Positions 1-11,300 of a stretch of 64,000 nt of DNA are shown here, in pieces. The notes beneath the pieces were generated by a model. That model had not been told where the DNA came from, made no database searches, and saw nothing but the letters and a program-made list of their open reading frames with translations. The stretch is from Muricea muricata (Eukaryota; Cnidaria; Anthozoa; Malacalcyonacea; Plexauridae), in contig OY979717.1 of NCBI GenBank assembly GCA_963855995.1, positions 68,246,354 to 68,310,353 of the forward strand, written 5' to 3'. A program made the translations under genes and the position numbers. Every line of letters starts with the position of its first letter. Positions within the stretch are counted from its first letter, which is position 1.

Positions 1-2180
1 TAACCTGACATGGTAAAACCATGTTAGAGAAACCATCAAACCATATTGCAGATCGCCATCAACACTTCCAAGCCGAAACCAGTGGCGATTTATCCTCCTT
101 TTGGCTCAGGGCCATAGCATGCAGCAAATACAATAAACCTCCTGAACGATCTAGATGATGTGCAGTAACTACAAAGATCATGGCAATTAGGCAAAGGTTA
201 ATATTTATAGCACATAGTTTACTAGAATTTCGATTGCAGTGCACTGATGAGCGGACTAATACCGTTCGCTGGCTTCCATGCCTAACCCTCTCAAGTTGCT
301 TCTTGTTGAAGTTGAAATTACTTTGCTAACAAAACTCGGGACTGAATGAAATGAACTGAACAAATATACAGGGTATTTCCATGAAAAAAGGCCAGTAGAA
401 GAAGAAAATCATTTACAAGCTCACAGTATGAGCAGCATATCTTGAAACTACACTATAATGATCAACAATTACAAATTACAACCAACCGAGGAGCCATTAA
501 AAGGTATCCAATTTACTTTATTTCAATAATTGAAGCTTACACACAAATGACCTAAGGGATACAAAATATTGCCCTCTAAATACAAAAGGAAAAGAGTTTT
601 ATCAGAAATAGTGCAAGACCAATGAACAATTTTGTCCAGGACAAATTAAGCAATGCTGACACACAGCAGAAAGTTACTAGTTCTTTGTCCAATGTCTTTT
701 CTTTGATGAAGATAGGCACAATGAAGGGAAGAATTGTAGAAAGAGTTCACTGATGATGATATTGAGAATAATGTTGTAACAATTAAAACTAAAATTATGG
801 CAGGATTCATGGATAGTTCTTTCATGAATTCCATGGGTGATCATGTTGATATGAAATTATTTGTTTGCATGTGAACACTAATTAACAGCATTGTTTCATA
901 TTGCAAAATCTTATGATATAAAACTTACAGTAGGAAAGCCAGCCGGGAGCATAAAATGGTCTTAAACTGGTCTACAAGGGCTCTTAGACTAAGTATAGTC
1001 AAGTTTCCAATTCACATTATAATTTGTAATCAACCTCTGCACTGGCTATATAGATTATTTGCTCAACATTTTAATACAATTGTTGAGGAACTTCCTTACC
1101 CATTCCATACTTTGACAAATTACTTTCAACTGGTCCACAGAAGACCAACCAAAAGCCATTGTTTCATCAACATGTATAACACTGGTATTGTGTCTGTGTG
1201 ACCTACATAGATATTTGTCTCTGAGATAAAACACACAAGGACAGAGAAAACACTCATATTTCCAATGTGTGGTCAATAAGTTGTCAAGGGAACTTTACTA
1301 ACTGCTTATGTACAAAAGATTTTGATTGGTCAAACCAATATGACAAAATCATTTCTACATACCAAACTCAACAGGAAATCAATAGGCTTATATCAATAAT
1401 ACCATAATTAAAAACATAATCTCAGAATTAAACAGAACAAGTGCACTGCTGGTCCTATCAATGCCAGACACTTTTAAATTTCACATTTTTTCACCAACAA
1501 GTATTATAATAATTAAAAGCCTTTCTGGATATACTTATAATTAGATATAGAGCAAAGTATGTCTGCCTATAAACACACTGACATTTTGTTTAGCATTCAA
1601 GTCAAATATAATAAAGCAAAACTACAGTCATGTTTTTACTGATTCCAAATGCAACAACAATAAATATTGTCTCATATGCATTAGTATTCTTTACACAAAA
1701 AATAGTAATTACTGTGATTTTTATCAGGCACAAGTACATCATTGTATGTCAATGATTTTCATACAGTTTTGCACATATACCTTCTGCACTGTAGCAAATC
1801 TTAAGCAATATTAAAATGCTGAAAATAAATATGATTTATTTTCCAGGTTTAATTTAATGCATACTTCACAGCAGTGCAGAGTATTGAGCTCAGTGTGAAA
1901 ATATTTTATTAACACAATTATTCAATATGAATTAATACATGACACAATACTTCAAGTCTCACATGCATATCGATGATTTTAATAAAGTGCCAGATTGTGC
2001 AACGCTGAATAGAGCATAATGAAGTATTTTTGCTTAGTTTTTAACGTTGCAAGACGAATGAAATAAGTCAAGTATTGGTTTATTCATTATAAGATTAGTC
2101 ACAGTTTGTGTTGGGCATAATGAAGGCATGAAATAACTTTGTTAATGAGCAAAACAGGCAAACGTAAATTCATACTAGGG
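1..2180. other. intergenic DNA, no supported gene
   Basis: Long AT-rich stretch. The open frames here are short, several open only at non-ATG codons, and none has recognisable protein similarity or a convincing splice pattern. The only structure I see is the left copy of a 252-bp duplication at 1584-1835, described separately. Confidence 0.5.
1584..1835. repeat. 252-bp duplication, copy 1
   Basis: Nearly identical, in the same orientation and of the same length, to 7634-7885. Both begin TTTTGTTTAGCATTCAAGTC and end in AAAATAAATATGAT; I count only a handful of substitutions. There is no clear terminal inverted repeat or target-site duplication, so it may be a segmental copy or an unclassified dispersed repeat. 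The two copies flank the small membrane-protein gene and ENKUR. Confidence 0.8.
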
Positions 2181-2391
2181 CTTACCATATCAATGTTCGC
2201 CATTCCTGCTTCAGTGTCTTGGTAGGTTTTATTCCTGGAGTTATGTACTTTGCCAAATAATCACCGCAAACCACCAGAAGGCATTGTTATTTTCAAGATT
2301 ATTTTATATACTGAAAGCAAAATTACATGTAAACAATGTAAACTTGTCACAAACAATCAGCAGATACCAGATAACGCAATTGATTTGTTTC

Positions 2392-2413
2392 TCTCTATCT
2401 ATCTATCTATCTA
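2392..2413. repeat. (TCTA)n microsatellite
   Basis: Short run of TCTA/CTAT tetranucleotides. Confidence 0.8.
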
Positions 2414-2879
2414 AAAACAAGACTTTTTATTGCAAAAAGTTAACCTCATTGTTAGCTTCAATGGTTGACAAGTCCTTTTCCAAGGTAACAATTCGCAGAT
2501 AGACGCATCATTTGATGTAGCTTTGAATTCAAACAATAGCAAGGACTAAGCGCTCTTTAGACACGCCATTTGTGCTGAAAAATGACTCAATTAAATTCAT
2601 TAAAACCACCACACCAATGAACCATTGTGAACCACTCTGTCTCTCTGACAAGCTCCATAATCCTTTATCATATGTTTTATTCTAATATTCTTTATACCTC
2701 AAAACACACGACGCGATAGTAATCTTTATTGAAGAGCTTTATGTAAAGTCTGATTTTTTTATTTCAAAGCAATATCACCAAGCAGTTTGTCATCAATGAC
2801 AAAACGGCTCACAGCTATTAATAAGGCTTCAAAAATTGAAAATTGAGCAAGGTTTCAACGACACGGACCGAAAAAAAAA

Positions 2880-3022
2880 CAAAGTTTACATTCCGGAACG
2901 CGCGTATTACAAAACGGCCCTGGGCATGAGTTTACGCGGATTACCCGCGAAATTTTGCCTCAGTGATGATAAATATAGCTCAGTGTAAAGTCAAACTAAG
3001 TTAAAATATTTTATTATTTAAA
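2880..3022 (+). promoter_or_regulatory. likely promoter of the 129-residue membrane-protein gene
   Basis: This stretch is richer in CG dinucleotides than its surroundings and includes TTCCGG (an ETS-like core) and GCGCG words. It lies directly upstream of the ATG at 3023. No TATA box is evident. Assignment rests on position and composition only. Confidence 0.3.
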
Positions 3023-4996
3023 ATGGTTTGCAAAAATAACATTACAGTAAGCTGAAATATGTTGTTTTTGTTTTTTTATGTCACTATTGTTTCAGGCTGT
3101 ATGTCTGTTGGAACGTCAACGAAGGATATTCGAACAGTCACGTATGTATCATTTCAATTTTGAAATTTTTGAGCTCTTTGAGCAGAGTTGGTGGTTTTCC
3201 TGAATAAGTATTTTGATTTTTTAAATATTGATCACTTTTTTGTTTGTTTTCTTGACGGCACTAATAATAATGGTTGGGCTATACTTATTCTGGTAAGCTA
3301 CTAACCCTAGTATAAAGGTGTAATGACTGGAATCTTTGTTCTACATACAGCCAAATGAGCAAACATCAATTAACATAGTTTCTATTGCCAACACATCCCA
3401 TTTATTTATAAGAATACTTTCATTTTTAGCATTGAACCAGAACATTTTTATTGTAATCAGGTAATAAAATCAAATCTATGTAAACTGTCACCTCTACCTC
3501 ATTTTCAAGGATACAAGTGTGTCACTGATATAAAAAGCAAATCAAATAATGCAGATGTCCACTGATCAAAAATGGGTTTTGTATAAACTTTGACCAGACA
3601 AAACTCACATTTCTACTTGTTGAAGCACTAGTGGTAACAAATCAGTTGATAACACAATACACTACATAGCAAACATAAATGAATAAAATTTGTTGCAATT
3701 TACAAATAATTTACACATAGACTATACATCTAACTAATATTAACATTGACAAACTGACACTTACCCCAGTGTTACAATCTCGTTTTTCATTATTTCACAC
3801 ATATAGGAACTGGTGAATGGCCAAAGTGTTCATTATTATTTAACAAAGCTGCACATTAATACAGGATATGAGTTCCGTATATCATACCCTGCAGTGGTAA
3901 TTGATTGTATTCTACCTTGCCCATTTGGAGTCAGTAAATTGTAAATGTATTAAATGTAATAGTTTTATGCTTGTCGGTGACTAATAAAGATTGTAATAAT
4001 AATAATAAATGGTATGTCTGGTAGTGGTAACCACTCTTATTTATGGTAACAGTACAATTATAGTTCTTATATTGAGAATATATAATTTTAGGTGCCCACA
4101 GATTTTATAATAAAAGATCTTAACAAGACAACAGCAACTGGTCGTAAATTATTAAACATAGAAAAGTTTATCTTTTGGACAGACATAAAAGAGGTAATTT
4201 GAACCAGTCATTTGAACCCACTGAACCCTCCCGTTCTGGACATTTCTGGGGCATTCATCTTGTACATATGTAAAACTGTTTAAGGCTATAGAATACACAG
4301 AATTTTTTGCTTGGAGTTGTATTCCTTGTAGATAGTTTTCCTGTCAGACAAGGGATATTGCTATTTATTTTCTTGTGTGTGAAAGGAGAAACATACAAGT
4401 ATGTTCAGTGAAGGGAAACTAATGGCAAATTTTGCACACATGCAAACATGCATGCCTCTAGTAGTCCTGTAGTGTGGAGAAGGGTTTAGAGTTGAAACAA
4501 ATTTTGTTTGCCTTACTTCAATCGCAATTTGATCTTATGTACAATAATTTGTAACTGATTACAAAAAGTCAACATTAAGTTCAAATTATAAATGGACATT
4601 CTTGACTCACTGATTAAAAACTATGAGTAGTCATTTGTAAATGCTACTCCTCATTTCCAGGAAAAATATTTTGAAGTAACAGCTCTACGAACTGGTGTTC
4701 CAGTCAGCTCAAGCTTGAACAATGTACCAGTTAGATTTGATGTGGGCAAGTATTAGAACAGTTTTGTAAGCAAGAAGGAATTATGATTATGTATAATAAT
4801 TATGATTTATTATTACATATCTGTAATAATTATTATTTATTACCTTTTTGCAGTTGTTGAGCAGTTGTACAGGGGCATTCCAATCAATGTCTGGAAATTG
4901 GTTTTATTAGCTTTGGTATCTATATTTCTCCTCCTCAAATTTGGTTGTCAACCTTTTATCAGTTTTCTCAACGATGAAAATGAAAAACTGGAATAG
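3023..4996 (+). CDS. unrecognised small single-pass membrane protein, five exons
   Basis: Exons 3023-3046, 3096-3141, 4102-4193, 4661-4745 and 4854-4996 join in one frame and give 129 residues. I do not recognise the family. The first about 80 residues are soluble and mixed-charge (includes LLERQRRIFEQ, ATGRKLLNIEKF and ALRTGVPVSSSL). Residues about 94-112 (VWKLVLLALVSIFLLLKFG) form one hydrophobic segment, followed by a short acidic tail NDENEKLE. This looks like a protein anchored near its C-terminus, with the long N-terminal part probably cytosolic (inference). Splice sites: ACA|GTAAGC, CAC|GTATGT, GAG|GTAATT, then GG|GCAAGT, a GC-AG intron. An alternative for that last intron is a GT donor at 4742 with an acceptor after 4862, which would remove a few residues. 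An AATAAA lies at 5091-5096. The gene ends tail-to-tail with ENKUR. Confidence 0.6.
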
Positions 4997-5090
4997 TTTT
5001 AAATGAGGCCAAGAAATGAAATAGATGCAAGATAACATAATATTCCTGATCTTGGCTATTACTCACAAACCAATCCAAACATTGTAACTC

Positions 5091-5096
5091 AATAAA
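5091..5096 (+). terminator. polyadenylation signal AATAAA of the membrane-protein gene
   Basis: Canonical AATAAA 95 bases after the stop codon at 4996, on the same strand. Confidence 0.55.
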
Positions 5097-5323
5097 ATTA
5101 TATACTGGTTGCATGTAACATTTGATAATTCCTATACTAATTGAAATTTTCATTTCATTCATATAAAATTACCCTGATCCAAACCCCTACCCTAACTGTG
5201 ATAATCCCAATAATTGCAGGGTATATGTGGGTGCAGTTAAATTTATGTGTTAATTAAATAACAGTTAGCAAACCCAAGAAAGCAAGACACTAATATAATA
5301 TTAATGTTTTTTATAAAATAAAC

Positions 5324-5329
5324 TTTATT
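5324..5329 (-). terminator. polyadenylation signal AATAAA of ENKUR
   Basis: Reads TTTATT on the plus strand, about 100 bases beyond the ENKUR stop. With the signal at 5091 it leaves only about 230 bases between two convergent transcripts. Confidence 0.55.
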
Positions 5330-5431
5330 TAAATATGTACAACTTCTTCTTTTCAAAAGGATCTTGGAATTCATTGTCAATCTATTTAATACTAAAATAT
5401 ATCTCCATGTTTGTTTGTTAAATGTTGCAGG

Positions 5432-6830
5432 CTATGATGCAATGTATATAACTTTATGTTTCTCCATCGTTTCAATGTCTCGTTCCAGTTGTTTCATTTG
5501 AGCTTCCAGACTTTCTTTTCTTGCTTTCTTTGGAGCAGTATCTGTGACAACTGACAGACCTTGGTATTGATGATGTAATTCTTCCCAGTTTGTTTTCAAT
5601 CCATCAATCACTGATTGCCTAAAATATAAAAAAAAACTTAGAACATTGCATCACATACGGTAATAAAATATTCCTGATGCACATATTTGGGTAATCACAT
5701 AAGCAAGATAGACAACATTTCTATCATTTCATCCAGAGTTGCTGCAAGACCTACCTTTCACTTTCTGACAACTGTTTCATGGCTCCTTGTCGAAATCTTT
5801 CTCTGATGTATGCATCATATTCAATCTGGGCTTGCTCAATTTCTTTCTTTCTCTTTTCAAGATACTCTGGTGTTTTGCCAAAATCTTTCTTATTTCTATA
5901 TTTTGGTGTTAGGCCTGATGGATCTAACTGATGTGTTGCTCCCATCTTTGTATCTGCATACTTTTTCTCTGGCTTCTTCGGTATTGACATAATGTTCTCA
6001 ACAGCATTTGTTGTTATAAAATTCTTATTTGATTTGACACCCATAATTGCTGGTTTATCAGCGTGCTTTGGCACAGGTGGTTTTCTGCTATCTGCATCAG
6101 AATATCTGAATTGAGATTTTCCTAAAATAATAACAATGAGCAAAGTTTAGTTTTGTATCTTAACAATATCTGAATAGCAATCTGGACAATTTTTGCCGCT
6201 CAACCTGATGTCATAAACTCAGTTAAATAGATGGTCTTTCTGTACCTTCTGGTATGATTTTTTCTTTAGAATGCTTGGCCAAAAATTCGTTTGGTCTTGC
6301 AAGTTGAACCTTGGCTGGACCCTGTAATAAATTTAACACTCAGATTAAAGACTTATACAATTTACTTACATATATATACAAAGGAAGATGATACTAGGAT
6401 GAATGGATGATAGCATATCAACTAAATACTCACCATAGTTTTAGCAATGGTTTTGTTATTCTTCAAATCATAACGTACGGTTTCAGCAAACTTTGACTTG
6501 TATCTTTAATATAAACGGAAGGCAAATCATCAGTAACTGAAACAAAGATATTGCTAGGAGGCCCATCTTTCATGTTTTACCCAAAGCTGAGAACTTTTTT
6601 AAATATTTTTTAATCTCTTTATACAACAGAAAAAACGCTAGTGAGAACATGCTGAAATTGAGTCATTCAATGGACCTGTTTTGTTTGGGGCAAAACTCAG
6701 ATTAGATAAGAGAAATTCAATACCTGGGTGGCTTGGCTTCTGTCGGTGGAACTGTCGGAATTAAATTGTAAATGCTTTCTTCTTGTTGTCTGCTTCGTCC
6801 TCCATATCCCATAGCTAATGCAGTCGACAT
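5432..6830 (-). CDS. ENKUR: enkurin, calmodulin-binding ciliary/flagellar adaptor
   Basis: Coding exons, in gene order: 6724-6830, 6434-6503, 6246-6321, 5755-6121 and 5432-5618; all phases agree, giving 268 residues (human enkurin is 256). The start is MSTALAMGYGGRSRQQEES. Residues about 25-35 hold a proline-rich stretch (IPTVPPTEAKPPR) and about 100 a second one (RKPPVPKH), matching the SH3-binding regions known in the family. The C-terminal enkurin domain begins near GKTPEYLEKRKKEIEQAQ, runs through GAMKQLSESER and NWEELHHQYQGLSVV, and ends in ...EKHKVIYIAS; the family binds calmodulin in this part. Enkurin is known from sperm and cilia, where it lies inside doublet microtubules and was first described as a TRPC-channel adaptor. 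Two X-box-like motifs upstream fit control by RFX factors. Very confident of identity. Confidence 0.95.
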
Positions 6831-6981
6831 TCTTGGCTAGTTATAAAATGCACTTTAAAACACTTTCTGATATAAAGTTTAGCTTACAAATTGTGGCTAA
6901 AAAAATGAACTGGTCAATCTTTGAGCGCGTCCCTTTATATAGAAACACAAGATGGCTTCTTGACAACAAAGGCAAATAATG

Positions 6982-7045
6982 GTTACTAAGCAACAACACC
7001 TTAGAAACACGATGTTTTTTTGCTGCTTTGTCGTTGCTATGTTAC
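6982..7045 (-). promoter_or_regulatory. two RFX X-box-like sites upstream of ENKUR
   Basis: Positions 6982-6994 read GTTACTAAGCAAC, and 7033-7045 read GTAACATAGCAAC on the minus strand. Both carry the perfect X-box half RGYAAC and a one-mismatch GTNRCC half, spaced by one base. They lie about 150 and 205 bases upstream of the ENKUR ATG. RFX factors drive ciliary genes through such sites in animals; the assignment here is by motif and position. Confidence 0.55.
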
Positions 7046-7106
7046 AAAGTCAATTTCTGATCTCTATAAAACGGTTACTCTGGATGGCGAGACCGGAAAG
7101 CGCAAA

Positions 7107-7145
7107 TTAAGCCCGTTTCCACTTCAACCGTATCGCAGCGAAACC
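7107..7145 (+). mobile_element. half copy of an inverted-repeat MITE end
   Basis: AAGCCCGTTTCCACTTCAAC and the bases after it match the left terminal repeat of the element at 16352-16493 (same CCGTATCG.AGCGAAAC word). No second end is found near, so it is a truncated copy. Confidence 0.5.
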
Positions 7146-7168
7146 CTGAGGGAAACGTACGGTGGCCA

Positions 7169-7275
7169 TATATGCAAAACACCTCCAAAACATTCGAAAC
7201 ACCCCCAAAAGACTCGAAACACGGCCAAAACATTCGAAACACCCCATACACATTCGAGGCACAGCCAAAACGAAT
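7169..7275. repeat. degenerate tandem repeat of about 16-18 bases
   Basis: Repeats of the theme CCAAAACATTCGAAACAC, about six imperfect units. They create long open frames on both strands that are repeat artefacts rather than genes. Confidence 0.6.
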
Positions 7276-7633
7276 GGTATATTGGAAAAGACGGACACGC
7301 AGACACGGACGGACACGAAAGACGGACAGTTATGAAAAAGACGGGCACTTGTGGAAGACATGCACTTGTGGAAAAGACGGGAATAAAGCATTTAAAAGCG
7401 AGATTTTTTTACTCACACCCAGCACAACTAGTATTACACATATAACACGTCATACAAAACATCTTTATGCATCTTAAGGACGCACAGAAAAGCGAATTAT
7501 TGACTTAAGTAACATTCCCAATGTTCGCCTATAGGGACTTCTTATGCGTTTCATAATTGGGCAGCCCGACTTCCTCGTACGTAGAATAAAAAGACGCATT
7601 TAACATTTTAATGACTTCAATAATAGTTTTCAG

Positions 7634-7885
7634 TTTTGTTTAGCATTCAAGTCAAAAATAATAAAGCAAAACTACAATCATGTTTTTACTGACTCCAAAT
7701 GCAACAACAATAAATATTGTCTCATATGCATTAGTATTCTTTACACAAAAAATAGTAATTACTGTGATTTTTATCAGGCACAAGTACATCATTGTATGTC
7801 AATGATTTTCATACAGTTTTGCACATATGCCTGCTGCACTGTAGCAAATGTTAAGCAATATTAAAATGCTGAAAATAAATATGAT
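7634..7885. repeat. 252-bp duplication, copy 2
   Basis: Right copy of the duplication at 1584-1835, same orientation and exact same length, with only a few base differences. It lies between ENKUR and the 3' end of SF3B1. Confidence 0.8.
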
Positions 7886-8121
7886 GAGTATTTATTTTGC
7901 AACAATGTCATGAGTATATATTTTGCGAAAAAATTTAACAGACTGGAAATAGCGTAGTTCAGTTATTTATAGTGCAAACTTCGGACAAACAAACTGAAAT
8001 TGACTTCAAATAAATGCAAATGAATTATATAATATCGTCAAAGACTTGCCGCCACCCTGCTGAGCGATGTAATCTAGCAGTTAACGCCCCGTGGCGTTTT
8101 ATGACAAAGATATCTATTACA

Positions 8122-8127
8122 TTTATT
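8122..8127 (-). terminator. candidate SF3B1 polyadenylation signal
   Basis: TTTATT on plus gives AATAAA on the coding strand, about 190 bases past the SF3B1 stop. It is the first such hexamer I noticed after the stop. Confidence 0.4.
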
Positions 8128-8318
8128 TACGGTCCCTTTTATCTAAAAAAGCGGAGTAAATTGCACATTTTACATTTAATTTACGTATATACGATGCTAT
8201 GTAAAGAACGCGAGTCGTTAGATATATTATTCAGTAAAATGTGCGTTCATTTGGTTTGTTTATCATCTGCGTCAGGTGTTGCTATTTTCTTTTTACATGG
8301 TTTTGCTGCAACGATGAG

Positions 8319-11300
8319 TTATAAAAAGTACATCAACTCTCCTCTGACGAACGTGTTCTTATCATCATCTGCAACTGTTGGATATCCCGCAACCAGAGAA
8401 TCCTGCAAAATTAACAAATTACCATGACGTTATTTCAAATACCATCGTGAGAAAAATCAACCCTATGGCTTTGTAATGTTCCTGACAAACATGCAGCGAT
8501 TAAATAATGCGATTCACATTACATAATCTATATGGCAAAAACCGTTTAAGGTTCAGGGCAGCAAAGCCCTGATCAAACTGTTGCAACAATGTCATGAAGC
8601 TTTGTTGTGTTGAACACCTCAGAGAGGTTCAGATTTGACTTCCTCTACCACTACCGCTACCTTTTCTCGATTTTTACACAATTTGATTGGTTAATCGGGT
8701 AGGTCCGGCACATCTGATTGGCTGAAGGATAGATTAAGGCAGCGGTAGAGGTATTGGAAGTGAAATCTAAACCTCTCTCTAGATGTACGGCATTATGTTG
8801 CAAATTATTTGACTTGTAGCAAAGTTTAGAGCAACATTAATTCGTGTTTTGACCGTTTGGGGCAGTGAGTATTTCTTGTTCCATCAACAATGTTGTGTTG
8901 GTTTGGCTTGTAAACGCAAATAGTCGACCGTACATTAACCGTACATTAAAGTTGCGTGATATTGCAAACAGTTTGATGACGTGACGCAACCTTAATGGAG
9001 ATAGCTATACATCTTACCTGAGCACCAATATACAATGTGTTGTAAATCTTCCAGTAAACATCTCGAACTTTACGAGCAGGATGGAAAAGACCCTTAAATA
9101 TTAAGACAAGTAACACATTGATATAAATAATAGGACCATCAACAATAACTATCAACAATATGCAATATGAAGGGAAACTATTTTCTATGGTGTGGGTTCA
9201 AACTGAAAACACAATGTTTCCTAAGTTAAGAAAGGTGGTTTCCCTGGTTATCCTACAAGCATTCAAAGTCATAAATGCCAAAAATATTTCAACGTTGAAG
9301 ACTGATTTTAGCACACAACCACACAACAGTAATGACAGAAGAAAAACTTATTTTAAGTCCAGATCACGCTTGCAATTTTTCTGCTATTTCTCCTGCTTTA
9401 TATTAACAGTAAAAACGGATAAATCAGCTAGAAATGGTCAGATGAGGAATATTCGCATTATAAAAATGGACTTGTTCACATCTAACAGGAGAAAACGGCA
9501 CAAATACACATTTTGTAACAATTCCAGTGCAAACGAGTAGATCGTTTTTTAATTACCCAAATTATGTACATTCCCTACGTATATTATAATTCACTTGATC
9601 ATTTGAATTTACACGGGTTACATGCAGCACAATAATGGCCGTGTTTAAACGAGAGACGGGTAATTCGTCTGGATGAACTTAGGCGAAAATTTTTAGTTCG
9701 TCTGATAATTTGTCTGCGTATAAGCACAGACAACAGACGAATAAACCGTCCCGACGAGCTTAGCAGTCAGTTTGTCTTACTAGACGAACTTAAGTTGTTA
9801 GTGCGCCCAGACGGATAATTCGTCTGCTAGTATAAACGAGATACAGGCGAACTTAGCTGGAGGATTAGAAACAACATAACAAAATTCAGTAGTTTGGTGC
9901 AACATTGGTTAAAGGTTAATTCCTGTGATTAGTTTGGCCAGCATTTATGCTAGATGCATTAAACATGAGACACCTAAGGTCGTCGAGACGAATTATCCGT
10001 CTAGTATAAACACAGCTAATGACACAAATGCGAAGTAAAATTAAACTCACCTGGAGCGCATATTGCAAGACTTTGGGAGCTCCCAGTGCCACTCTCATGC
10101 CTTCAATTGCTTCTGTTACAGCGTTTATAACATGAGGCGATGTTTCAAAGATGTTTGGCCACACATAGTTAAGCAAATGCGCTAAAGCATCTTCACAACC
10201 AAAGCCAAATACTCCCAACGACATGTGTTTGATTGCTGAACATGCTGTTTGTCTGTGTACCAAATCTCTGTTAACATGCAACACACATTATGACAGATAT
10301 ATTAGTGTAAATAAGCAATCTATAAAATTACAGAGAAGCACGGGTACGGGTACGGGTACGGGTACGGGTACGGGTACGGGTACGGGTACGGGTACGGTGG
10401 TGTTTCACCATTGAAACGTTATAAAATGCTAAAGCTAAAAATTACGACCCCCCCCCCAAAAAAAAGACAAGAACGGGTGAAATGGCGAAGAGGCTGAACT
10501 TTCCTGTGATTTTGTCCATCCTTGAATTAATTGTTATATTTATTTGAAACAAACTTTGTCTTAATTATGAACTTTCTGAGAGTTTTACTCGTTAGTTTTT
10601 AATCATTAAGGCGCGTTTACACGATGCGACATGTCGCATGCGATTGTCATTCTGGCGTATGAAAACGACTGCCGAAGCCATCATTTCTGCTTATTAGCTA
10701 CAGCCTACAACAAAGTGTGACTTCTTTACACAAACATTTACTCAATTCCATACGCCAAAATCAGAATCGCATGCGACATGTCGCATCGTGTAAACCGGCC
10801 TTTACTAGATTAAAAGTGCAAGGCGTGAACCTAGTCAAGTTTACATTCTCTCTGAGAGCCACTAGTTTTTAAGTATTACTTACTGACAAATGTTACCCTC
10901 AAAATATAGTCGATAAAAATTGATAAATTATAAACTCTATATGAAAAGAGCTTCAGTTCAGCAAATACCTGTCCATTAATGCGTCTTCCAAAAGTGGCGT
11001 AACAGCGTAGATATAATCTTTGCCCATCTCACCAATATATTCAAACAAGAACGACAAGGATTTCAGCACACCATTTTGAACATTCAATTCTGGCACTCTG
11101 TACTCATTCATCAAAGCTGGTAATACAGTGAAGGGTGAACAAGTCTCGGCAACAATTGCAATAGCGACGGTCGTACACACGCGATTTTGACGTTCTTGCA
11201 CTTTCAGGTTATTCAATAACGTCGCCAATACATCTTGTGGTCTAACATGAAAATAAGCGCTTAACTTAATGAGGGCATAAGTTGACTAATTCTACATGTA

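Noticed and set aside
7169..7275. A CRISPR-like array
   Set aside because: Units are imperfect and contiguous, without constant-length unique spacers, in a eukaryotic genome.
7020..7477. Overlapping long open frames on both strands
   Set aside because: The region is a degenerate tandem repeat plus a MITE fragment; the peptides are low-complexity.
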